This document shows positions 47,396 through 56,653 of a DNA stretch of 64,000 nt, in pieces; position 1 is the first letter of the stretch; the number at the start of each line of letters is the position of its first letter. This DNA comes from Prinsepia uniflora (lineage: Eukaryota > Streptophyta > Magnoliopsida > Rosales > Rosaceae): assembly GCA_032719365.1 (NCBI GenBank), contig CM064873.1, positions 47,406,332-47,470,331 of the forward strand, read 5' to 3'. The notes beneath the pieces were generated by a model. That model saw only the letters and a program-made list of their open reading frames with translations. It was not told the origin of the DNA and did no database searches. The translations under genes and the position numbers were made by a program.

Positions 47396-48137
47396 TTATA
47401 TGTAGTACCGCTTTAGGTGGTCGGCATTCCACGGGTGTCCGAGTGTGCGACCGTCGGGGTCCGAGAGCTCATACGTCCCGGGTCGGCATATGCGGGTGAT
47501 GCGGTAGGGGCCCTCCCAATTAGGTCCAAGAGTGCCTGCCGATCGGTCTCGGGTGGCAAGGCTGACCTTCCGGAGTACCCAGTCCCCGACCTGGAAAGAA
47601 TGTGGTCGGACCTTGGCATCGTGGTATTGGTAGAGCCACTGTTTGTGGGCAACATTCCGGAGGTGGGCCTTGGTGCGGTGTTCCTCGATCAGATCGAGGC
47701 TGAGCATCATCTGGCCATTGTTCTGGTCGGCATTGTACGACGTTACTCGGCACGATTCCCCATCGACCTCGGCGGGAACGACAGCCTCGGTTCCGAAGGC
47801 AAGAGAGAAAGGCGTCTCGTTGGTGGCCGTTCGGTACGACGCCCGATAGGACCAGAGTGCGCTCGGTAGGATATCAGCCCACTTGCCTTGGCCTCACCGA
47901 GCTGGGTTTTCAGAGTGTGTTTGATGATCTTATTCACAGCTTCGACCTGAGGGTGAGCGGGAGAGGAGAAGCATAGGTTGATTCCGTGCCGAGCGCAGAA
48001 TGCTCGAAAACCGGCATTGTCAAACTGTTTCCCGTTGTCGGTGATGATCGTATGCGGGAGGCTGAAACGACAGATGATGTTCTGAAAGATGAAAGTTTCG
48101 ATCTGAGCAGTGGTGATGGAGGCGAGGGCCTTGGCTA
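47396..48137 (-). pseudogene. Tat integrase, core and C-terminal part
   Basis: From a frameshift at about 48137 to the stop near 47396, with another break near 47710-47860. Recognisable: ASITTAQIETF, HTIITDNGKQFD (second catalytic Asp), AHPQVEAVNKIIKHTLK (catalytic Glu, with a few residues missing before it), SFQVGDWVLRKV and the C-terminal LGPNWEGPYRI...GTYELSDPDG...NADHLKRYYI typical of Tat/Athila integrases. The first catalytic Asp region joins the upstream piece (WGLDLIGKMP). Broken by frameshifts. Confidence 0.85.
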
Positions 48138-48626
48138 GTCAACTGCAACGACCGCATACTCGGTCTGTCCCTTACCGGTTGGCATCTTTCCGATGAGGTC
48201 AAGCCCCCACTGAGCGAAGGGCCACAGGCTGAGCATTGGCGCCAGGTTCTCGGGCGGCAGCAGTATGAACGGGGCAAAGCGCTGACACGCATCACAATGC
48301 CGAGTAAGGTCGGCAGTGTCAGTGTGCATGGTTGTCCGGTAGAACCCTTGGCGGAAGGCCTTGTGGGCGAGCGATCGGGGGCCCGAGTGATTACCGCAGA
48401 CGCCGGCGTGGATCTCTCGTAGGAGGAGTTGCCCGGCTTGCGAATCGATGCATTTAAGCAGCGGAAGAGTGAAACCGCGCTTGTAAAGCTGACCCGCGAT
48501 GAGGGTGTACCGGGCTGCCTGTCGGCGAATTCGCTTGGCCTCGAGCCGATCGGTTGGAAGGCTCCCATCGGTGAGGAAGTGGATGAGGGGGGCCATCCAA
48601 GTGGAGCTGTTGTTGACATAGTGTAC
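48138..48626 (-). pseudogene. Tat integrase, zinc-binding N-terminal part
   Basis: Open stretch of 153 codons (48596-48135) with RRQAARYTLIAGQLYKRGF, a H...H...C..C zinc finger (HAGVCGNHSG ... HCDACQRF) and the WPFAQWGLDLIGKMP start of the core with the first catalytic Asp. It is in frame with the RNase H frame above but separated by a TAA at 48627-48629. A frameshift and small deletion end it at YAVVAVD. Confidence 0.88.
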
Positions 48627-50057
48627 TTAGGTGGGTGAGGTGCTCGGCTGGTATAGAATCTCCACCGGGACTTGCCGACTGGTCCGCTCGTCCAGAGAAG
48701 AGGCAAGTCGGGCCAGGGCATCGGCATGGCTGTTCTCGGATCGGGGGATTCGGGTGATTGTATGGGCATGAAAACTGCCGAGGAGGGACTGAGCCAACGC
48801 CCGGTACTGTGCCATGGAGGTGTCCTTGGCTTCGTATTCGTCGTTGACCTGGTTGACCACAAGCTGTGAATCGCTATAAATCTGGATCTGCTCGGCCTGC
48901 AGGTGTTTTGCCAAACAGAGGCCGGCGAGCAAAGCCTCGTACTCGACCTCGTTGTTGGAAGCCTTGAACATGAAGCGAAATGCATACTCCAGTCGGTGTT
49001 TGTCCGGGGTGGTCAGGACAAGCCCAGCGCCAGAGTCACTATGGCACGCCGAGCCATCAACATGGAGGAGCCAGGTAGGTCGGTGCTCGTTCAGTGCTGG
49101 CTGGGAGGCCGAAGCCTGTTCTGTGCTGGCACGGATTTCGGGCTCGGCGGACGGGTAAGCGAACTCAGCAACAAAATCGGCGATGGCCTGCCACTTTTTC
49201 GCTAGTCGGGGGGCGAACGTGATGTCAAACTCGCTGAGCTCAATGGACCATTTGAGAAGCCGACTGGAGGTGTCGGGCTTCTGCAACACTGGGCGGAGTG
49301 GGCGGTTGGTCAGGATGAGGATTGCGTGGGCCTGAAAGTACGGCCGGAGCTTCGTGGAAGAAATGATCAGAGCAAAAGCTAGTTTTTCAAGGTCAGTGTA
49401 CCTGGTTTCCGTGTCCTGTAGCGCTCGCCTGACATAATAGACTGGGTGTTCGGCGCCCTCCGAGCGTCTGATGAGGACGGAGCTGACGGCGGAGCTGGAG
49501 ACCGACAGGTACATGATGAGGGTCTCGCCAGTCTCCGGTCGGGATAGCAAGGGCGCTCGGCTCATGTATGCTTTGAGCTCGGTAAAGGCTTTGTCGCATT
49601 CCTCGGTCCAGGTAATGTTTTTGGACCGAGCTTTGAGGGCCTTGAAGAAAGGGACGCACCGGTCGGTTGCCTTTGAGATGAATCGGGTCAGCGCGGCGAC
49701 TCGGCCAGTCAGGCTCTGGATCTCCTTCTGGGTCTGGGGGGCCTTCATATTCAGGAGTGCTTGTATCTTCTCGCGGTTGGCCTCAATGCCGCGCTGGCTG
49801 ATCATGAAGCCGAGGAACTTTCCCGAACCGACCCCGAACACGCACTTCGCAGGGTTGAGTCCCATTTGAAACTTTTTCAGGACCGAGAACATGCGGGCGA
49901 GATTGGTGATGTGTTGGTCGGCCGTCCTACTTTTTACCAACATATCATCCACGTAGACCTCCATGGTCTTACCGATCTGATCGGCGAACATGTAGTTGAC
50001 CAATCGTTGGTAAGTGGCCCCTGCATTCTTTAGGCGAAAGGCATCACGTTGTAGCAA
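48627..50057 (-). pseudogene. Tat RT C-terminal part, gypsy RNase H and archaeal-like RNase H
   Basis: A 476-codon open frame. RT: LKNAGATYQRLVNYMFADQI followed by the catalytic YVDD (VYVDDMLVKSR). The connection and gypsy-type RNase H follow (FTELKAYMSRAPLLSRP, YLSVSSSAVSSVLIRR), where the usual catalytic Asp is Ser. The second, archaeal/plant-like RNase H keeps D (LLHVDGSACHSDSGAG), E (EYEALLAGL), D (IYSDSQLVVNQV) and D (SHADALARLAS). Acquisition of this second RNase H, with decay of the first, is known for the Tat lineage. The frame starts at a one-base loss near 50036 that separates it from the RT N-terminal part. Confidence 0.93.
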
Positions 50058-50888
50058 TACAGGCCCTGGTCGGTGCGGAAAGTGGTGTGGATCTGATCCG
50101 CGGGGTGCATGAAGATCTGATTGTATCCCGAGTAGGCATCCATGAAGCTGAGCAACTCGTGCCCGGCCGTGGCGTCGACCAGCTGATCGATCTTAGGCAG
50201 CGGGAAGCTGTCCTTGGGGCATGCTTTATTCAGGTCGGTGAAGTCGATGCACATGCGCCACGCCCCCGAGGGCTTCTTTACCAGGACCACGTTTGCCACC
50301 CAGACGGCATATACAGCCTTGCGGACGAAATGGATGGTACTGAGTTTCACAATTTCGGCCTTCATGGCCTCGGGCCGCTCGGCGTCGTATATGCGCCGCT
50401 TTTGCTCCACAGGCTTGAATTTTGGGTCAATACTCAGCCGGTGGCAAATGACGTCGGTTGAGATGCCGGGCATGTCCGCGTAAGACCAGGCGAAGACTTC
50501 GGCGTTATTGCGCAAGAATTTGATCAGGTCGGCACACAGAGCGGGGCTCAGTGTGGTGCCAATTTTGACCTTCCTGTCGGTGAAATCGTGCGAGAGGACG
50601 ACCTCCTCTACCTCCTCGATCGGCTGAGGGTGCGGCGTGGTAGAGTGATCGCGAGGGTCTTTGATCGGCCCGTCACGTAGGTGCTGGGCGACCTGGGGGT
50701 CAACTGGGTCGGCCTCAAATGCGGACTCGGCAACGGCTAAGGTTTCTGCGGGCTGGGTGATGGCTTTCCCAGCAAGAGTGGTTGTGTTGCAGGTCCGGGC
50801 TGCCATTTGGTCTCCACGAACTTGTCCGACGCCCATGGGGGTCGGGAACTTCATGAGGAGGAGATGGGTGGAGACAACGGCTCGGAGC
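50030..50888 (-). pseudogene. Tat RT, N-terminal part
   Basis: 274-codon open frame (50854-50030). It reads FVRKAVYAVWVANVVLVKKP, then WRMCIDFTDLNKACPKDSFP and the first catalytic Asp block SFMDAYSGYNQIFMHP, ending at CYNVMPFA where a single base is missing relative to the next frame. The upstream part, ADLIKFLRNNAEVFAWSYAD with MPGISTDVICHRLSIDPKFK, is the standard Tat/Athila RT lead-in. An in-frame TAG at 50886-50888 separates it from protease. Confidence 0.93.
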
Positions 50889-51300
50889 TAGTTGATGAGC
50901 CCTCGGCCTAGGATCACGTTGTACGCGTTCAGGTAGTCAACCACGAGGAAAGGTGTCGGGACTGTTGCGCGCTTCGGGTTCTCGCCGACGGTGATTGGCA
51001 GGTTGACGGTTCCGGTCGGCACTACGGAGTCCCAGTAAAACCGAACAGTGGGGAGGGGGATCGGTCTAGCTCGGTCTCCTTGAGTTGGAGCTGTTTGTAC
51101 GCCTCCATGAAGATGACGTTGACCGAGCTGCTGGTGTCAACCATGATCCGCCCGACATCGAAATTGCTGATGATGGCGCGGATGACGAGGGGGTCGTCAT
51201 GCGGGTAGACCACCCCCTGTTCCTCCTCCTCCGAAAAGGAGATGGCTTCCCAACCTGTTCGCTCCACCTTCTATGCTCGGTCGTCCACCACCTGGAAGAC
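50889..51300 (-). pseudogene. Tat protease
   Basis: Aspartic protease region in two frames. 51267-51022 reads DPLVIRAIISNFDVGRIMVD, then TSSSVNVIFMEAYKQLQL: the active-site motif is DTSSS rather than D[TS]GSS. After a one-base shift near 51027 it continues as VPTGTVNLPITVGENPKRA and VVDYLNAYNVILGRGLIN (flap and ILGR block). The missing Gly next to the catalytic Asp, the frameshift, and TAG stops on both sides mean it is inactive. Confidence 0.85.
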
Positions 51301-52745
51301 CTGTTGGTTGTGCTTCATGGTGCAAAGGAAGTCCTTTCGGGCTCGGTTGGACGCCAGAGGTGAAGAGATGGAGGGGCCCCCGGTTATGGTGTTGATCTGG
51401 GGGTGCTGAGGCTACTGCGGAGCGTTCTGCTAGAACTGGTTGATCTTGTCGTCGCGGACCAAGGCCTCGACCAGGTCTCGGAAGGCCACACACTGGTCGA
51501 TGCTGTGACCGTTGTACTTGTGGTACTGGCAGTAAACGCCAGTGTTCTTGGCCTATCGGCCCACGCTGGGAGTCCAGGTCGGCTTGGGGATCATGCCCTC
51601 CACGTTCATTAGCACGTTCTCATACGACGTGTTAAGTATCGTATAGGTTTCGTACTTGGACCGAGGGAAGGTCCGCTCTGTGCGCTGCTCATTCGGCCGA
51701 TTGTCACGCTGACCCTGTCCGTGATGGGACCCCTGGTGGTTCTGGCTCCTGCCCTTCTTTCCCGAGCCGTAGGAGGGAGTGTAGTCTTTCCTCTTTCCGC
51801 TCGGGGAGTTCTGATGCTGGGTCTGCACGGATGCGGCCTGTTGAGGAGCCGTCGGCTTCTTGGTGGGACTCGGTGTATAGGTGTCGACCGAGTCCCCAAT
51901 GCTGGGTCGGTATGTGCTAACCGTCGTCGAGCCGCCCCTGCCTGGCAGCAGCTCGGCCTTGGCGTGGATGGCTGTCTGTGTCATCAATTCATTATAAGTA
52001 GACCAACCCTAGGTATGTGCAGCGTACCTGAATTGGGACTCGCGGAGGCCCCCCTTAAACGCCGTGAAAGCGGTCCGATCGTCGGACTCGGTGCACCAGG
52101 AGTATTCCAGACTGAACCGAGCTGCGTACGCGCGGAGCGTCTCCGTCTCCCCCTGCTTCAGGAGGAAAAGGTCCTCGGCGGAGAAGAGCCTGTCAGTTTG
52201 GATCATGAACTGGTTCAGGAAGACCTTGGTGAGTTGGGCGAAGGAGTCGACAGAGCCGGGCTCCAGTCGGTAGAACTAGTTGATTGCTGCCTCGGTGAGG
52301 GTGGAGCTGAAAACTAGGCAGTGGGCCTCATCAGTCAGGCTTGAGAACGAAACGGCTGACTGGAAGTTGTTGAGATGGTTGATCGGGTCGGTCTGACCGG
52401 TATATAGGAGGATCTTCAGCGGCTTGATTGTGTGGCTGTGCTGGAAGTGGTTGATCCGATCTGTAAATGGCCCCGGGGTGGGCCCGCCCCAAGCATGTGT
52501 CGGGGGCGTCCCTTTCTCGGCCTCGAGGCATCGCACGCGGTCAAGGAGCTGCTTTACCACGGGCTAGGCGTTGGGAGATCCGTTTGGACAGGGGGGGTCG
52601 GCCTTCCGGCGAGGGAACGGCGTGTTTCGCCGAGACGAGTTTCCTCGGTCTCGCTGGGACCTTGCGCTGCGCGGCGGGCGTTCAAACCTTCGGGAGCTCA
52701 GAATTTCCTGGGAAGAATCCGCCCCCTCAGTCGCCGAAATGGTGG
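51301..52745 (-). pseudogene. Tat gag
   Basis: One reading frame with several TAG stops (52561, 52273, near 52010, near 51552, 51431 and 51410). Recognisable: MVKQLL-type helix DRVRCLEAEKG, FTDRINHFQHSHTIKPLKIL, LYTGQTDPINHLNNFQSAVS, TLTEAAIN then FYRLEPGSVDSFAQLTKVFL, LFLLKQGETETLRAYAARF, FKGGLRESQF, and a zinc-knuckle-like KNTGVYCQYHKYNGHSID with QCVAFRDLVEALVRD. The N-terminal part is continued across the solo LTR at 55753 onward. Confidence 0.87.
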
Positions 52746-55700
52746 TGTAACGCCCCGGACATTCTGGAAATGTAATATTATACAATATTGATTAAAATGA
52801 CGTTTTTACCCCTGTGATTTGTGTGGTCAATTTGTTGACTTTTTGATTGGGAGGTCGAACGGACGTGGAGTGATGACCGTGACGTAGTTCGGGACGTCAC
52901 GAGTTCATAGACAGGTGACACGTTCGATTCGGACGAACAGGGTGGAAGTTATGAGGTTCGGAAGTTCGGGGGCATTATCGTAAATTGGACGTTATAAAGG
53001 GAAAAAGTTGACTTTTTGTTTGACAATTGATACTCATTTGACTCGAAGACCGTTATGTTCGTCTCGACGCCCTGAGTACAACGACAGGCGGCACGCGTGA
53101 AACGGACGTCGGATGACTGAGATACGGGTCACGGAAGTTGGAGGGCAATTTGGTAATTATTGCACAGAGGGGCATTTTGGTCATTTCACGGCGGTTACTG
53201 TAGCACCACCGTGAAAAACAGAGTGCGGCCGTGGAGCTTTGTGCGTGCAATTGTTTATGGCTAAGTGGACTGGTGAGTGGGTTTAGTTTATGGATTTTGA
53301 GGTTGTGGGAAGCATCCATGCGTGTCTGGGCAGAGACAGAATGCACGGGAGAGGTTTTAAATTTGTTCTTGGGGTCTGTTTGCGGGAGGCAACTGCTCAG
53401 TGACCAGCTGAGGGATTTTCATGGGTTGTCGTCTCACTTCGATCGATTAACTGAGTTAGAGGATGTGGGGAGGTCATTTTGGTTCAGTTGGGAGCTGAGT
53501 TTGTGAGGAACTGTGAGGAAGCATTTTCGGGTTTTTGGGGGGAAATCGCAGAGTTCAATTTCTAAGGGTCGAGGGATCAATCTAAACACACGGTGAGACT
53601 TCTGGGAGTGAAATAATCACTACGGTGCAAGAACTGAAGGAATTGGAGCCCGTTTCGCCCAGGAACCTGAGTTGCGGTTCAGAGATGAACCAGTTGGAGG
53701 GAAAAATTGAATTCGATTTCTGAGGCTTGTTGATTGAAACCAAGGGCCATTCTAGTCTTCTGGGAGCAAAAGGAAACCAACCACGTCGAATTCGAAGGAC
53801 GACACTCACGAATTGGCCTTGAACGGAGCTCCCTGGTTCTGAGTATTTTCGAGCTTGAGGTCGACGACTTCCAGGTAACGGCGAGTCCAATTTATTGTAC
53901 CATTGTGTTCGTATATGTCCCCTTAAGCTACTGGTGAAATTAATTTGGAAATGGAATCGTGTAGGGTGAGTTCCAGACGTCGACTTGATCGACTGATTGA
54001 GTTTGAGTTGGGTCGTTCTGGGGTTAGTCGAGGTTAGTCGTCAACACAGACCTGAAATTAAGGGGTTAGAGAAGATAATAGGATCAAAAACGAGAGGAAT
54101 TGATTGAGAATTGGGCTTGAACTGGTTGGGTTGAATCGCGGGTAATAGACCCGTTTATCAGTCTATCCGGGTAAGAACGATGACACTGTAGCTTGGCGCG
54201 TGGCCTTCACGCGCAGCCACTTTGGGCGGCGCGTGACGGCGCGTTCGATGTCATCTCCGATCACGGTCAACATGGAAATTGTTCCTTTCAATCCAATTAA
54301 CATTTTACCTTTAGGATTCGAGTTGTTCGGGAGTCATTCGGGATAATTTCGGGAGTCCGGAAGATTAAGTCTTTAAGTTTATTTTCGCCGAAAAATCCGG
54401 AGAAATTAGGGAAAAATTATACGGGCTATTTGAGGCTGTTTGTAACCCTCTTGTACGTTTTACAGGCCCGGACACTTCCGAAGCTACGGAGGAGCGCGTG
54501 GGACGCGATTGACGCGTCCTAAGACTGTGAGTGGACTTTTTGATTTCTAAATTGGGCATGCATGACTATTTTGCTTATTTATCTCATGGTTTTACATATG
54601 ATTTTATGATGGTGACATGATATATCGGTTTTACGTGTTTTCACGTTTTTCGAGATATTTATCGTATTTCACGCATTTCGAGGTTACGGTTTTTCACTTA
54701 TGCATGCGTGATATTTTGATGAAGTATCTGGATATGAATATGCATGTTTCGGATTTATGATGTTTGATCACATTGTGAAGTAATTTTCGGAAATTGCATG
54801 TGTTGGAATTTGCATGTGAATTCGGACATAAGTCCTGTTATGATGAGAAATGTTTTCGGAATGATGTTGGAAAATGGTTTGTGATGAATCCTGGTTTATT
54901 GTGTTTTAAAAACGGTTTTGGGTTTAAAGACCCGGTTAATGGTTGGATCTGGTTTTTGGGTTTAAAGACCCGGTATGTTGATGACGGGGGCGGGCCCGAA
55001 AATTGGGTTTAAAGACCCGAATTGAGTTTAAAGACTCGTGAGTTTAAAGACTCGATTATTGTGATACCCCCGAGGCCTATTAATCATGTTTTGAGTTTAA
55101 AGACTCGTTGATATCCCGGGAAGGCCTAATATTGAGTTTAAAGACTCGGATGGATCCAACGGCATAATTGTGATTATTGACATACGTTTTACTTGATTTG
55201 TACAAATAATGTTTCAAAATGACGGTTTCTGGAACCTGGCATTATTAAATGGTTTTACATGAGTTATGACGATCCTTTGTAACGTTTTTCATGTGTTTCG
55301 GAAAAAGAGTTTTCAAAAGTTTAATATGCAAATTTTGAATATTTGGTTATGCATGCGTGTTACAAAACTGGAGGGCGAACTCGATTTCGGAAAAACTGTT
55401 TCTGTAAAACTTATGTTTCGGTCCACTCACACTTTGTTGTTTTAAATTCCCTCCAGGTCGTGGTACAAGCGGGGGGGCAAGCGCCGAGGCAGAGGCAGAT
55501 GCATAAAGTTTTCCGTTGCGGAGTAGCTAGTTCACATAGTAGGATTTGTTCTTTAAACTGTTTTGTAATATTATGCTCTGTGAAACTGTGGACTTGACGT
55601 CCAGTCGGATGTATTTGTTTAATCTCCCTGGTCTGACAATGGGTGTGTTGTAATATTAATTAGTTTTCCAGTCTTTTGGTTTCGGTTGTCAGACGGGAGC

Positions 55701-55747
55701 AGGATGCTTCCCGATTATCTAGGCGATAATCGGGGTGGGTCCTGTCA
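52746..55747 (+). mobile_element. Solo Tekay-type LTR (LTR-8) inserted in Tat gag
   Basis: Starts TGTAACGCCCCGG and ends GGGTCCTGTCA; perfect target duplications GGTGG (52741-52745 and 55748-55752); 3002 bp, no interior. U3 carries a twin TGACGT dyad (52879-52900). A GCGCGTG/CACGCGC hairpin lies at 54196-54214. Intron-like signals: CAG/GTAACG at 53875 with ACAG/G at 54465 (591 bp), then GTGAGTGGAC donor at 54527, CTCAC branch with A at 55428 and CCAG/G acceptor at 55455-55456 (930 bp). Seven GGGTTTAAAGACCCG or GAGTTTAAAGACTCG dyads occur in 54910-55150. Confidence 0.95.
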
Positions 55748-55752
55748 GGTGG

Positions 55753-56174
55753 GGTTCCCGCTGCGGGAATGTCGGTGTGGTCTCGCCTCGGACCTTGTCC
55801 GACCGGTTTGCTCTGTGGGTCGGTGGTCCTTGTCTGGAGGGAACTCTAGGCGGACCGGGCTGATTTGTCGGCGCCCCAGCCGGGAGGTTCCGCTCAGGGC
55901 TTCGCGAGCGTCGCGGTAGATCTGGTGTCCTGTGTACCTTTTTCGGGAATGACCAGGAGTTTCTGGTCTTTCTCGGTCGGTGCGGCCGTTGCTGCCTCAT
56001 TTCCCTTGTCAGCCGCCTGCCAGATCCTTTCTGCGCGCTCTGCACTTTCGGCGACAACGCGGTCGGCCTGGCGGATCTCGTCCTGCGCGCGTCGGTCGTT
56101 CAGCTCGACCTGAGCGGCCTGCAGCTGGGCCACGACCTCGGTGTACTACCCGCTGAGCTAGGTATAGCGCGCCT
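55753..56174 (-). pseudogene. Tat gag N-terminal region beyond the solo LTR
   Basis: The minus-strand frame 56133-55894 reads MAQLQAAQVELNDRRAQDEI, then RQADRVVAESAERAERIWQA: an Ala/Glu/Arg-rich helix or coiled coil of the kind preceding gag in Tat elements. The frame differs from the gag frame across the solo LTR, so an indel lies in between. It stops at the junction with truncated Cassandra copy 2 (56174/56175). Confidence 0.65.
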
Positions 56175-56653
56175 CGAGCGATGTGGGATCGTTCACCGAT
56201 CTTACCTTTCCAAGCTCACGGGTCTTGCTCACCGTTCTTGCTTCCAAGACCGGGTCTTACAATCCACCCCCCTTGGGGCCCAGCGTCCTCGCTGGCACAC
56301 TTCTGGTCAGGGTCCGGCTCTGATACCATTCTATCACGACCCGACCCATCTAACACAATATTGTCCGCTTTGGGCCCAGCCCTCACGGTTTTGTTTTCGG
56401 GAGCTCATGTGCAACTTCCCAGTAGGTCACCCATCATAGGATTGCACCAGCCTCAACTCGCTTAACTTTGGGGTTCCAATCCCCCCCAAGGCCACTGAGC
56501 TCCCAAAAGGTCTTGTGTTAGATAGATACGTGCCCACACATATAAGGTACTTCACCTTTCCCTCCCCGAGCGATGTGGGATCGTTCACCGATCTTACCTT
56601 TCCAAGCTCACAGGTCTTGCTCACCGTTCTTGCTTCCAAGACCGGGTCTTACA
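56175..56653 (-). mobile_element. Cassandra-type TRIM, copy 2, 3' LTR truncated
   Basis: 5' LTR 56332-56653 (322 bp, minus strand TGTAAGACCCGG...GTCGTGATA), an intact tRNA-iMet primer site TGGTATCAGAGCC (56316-56328), interior 56262-56331, and only 87 bp of the 3' LTR (56175-56261). 5S-like boxes in the 5' LTR are the complements of 56461-56476 and 56414-56435. The LTR overlap (56175-56261 versus 56567-56653) differs at about one base, much closer than the LTRs of copy 1, so this copy is younger. Truncation brings it against Tat gag. Confidence 0.88.

Larger units (their letters stand above)
42029..56174 (-). mobile_element. Tat-lineage Ty3/gypsy element, 5' LTR lost, interrupted by a solo LTR
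   Basis: Minus-strand order from the right: N-terminal gag region (55753-56174), solo LTR insertion (52746-55747), gag (52745-51300), protease, RT, RNase H, second RNase H, integrase (ending 47396), a tandem-repeat and antisense-gene region (47395-42690), polypurine tract and 3' LTR (42674-42029). Dual RNase H, a long gap between pol and the 3' LTR, an additional antisense gene and tandem repeats in the 3' region are established features of the Tat lineage. It is cut at 56174 by truncated Cassandra copy 2, so the 5' LTR, primer site and gag start are missing. Without the solo LTR the remnant is about 11.1 kb. Confidence 0.9.

Noticed and set aside
48020..48985. 321-codon minus-strand open frame
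   Set aside because: It overlaps in another frame the clearly recognisable integrase zinc finger and second RNase H; the product is Ser/Pro/Arg-rich without motifs.
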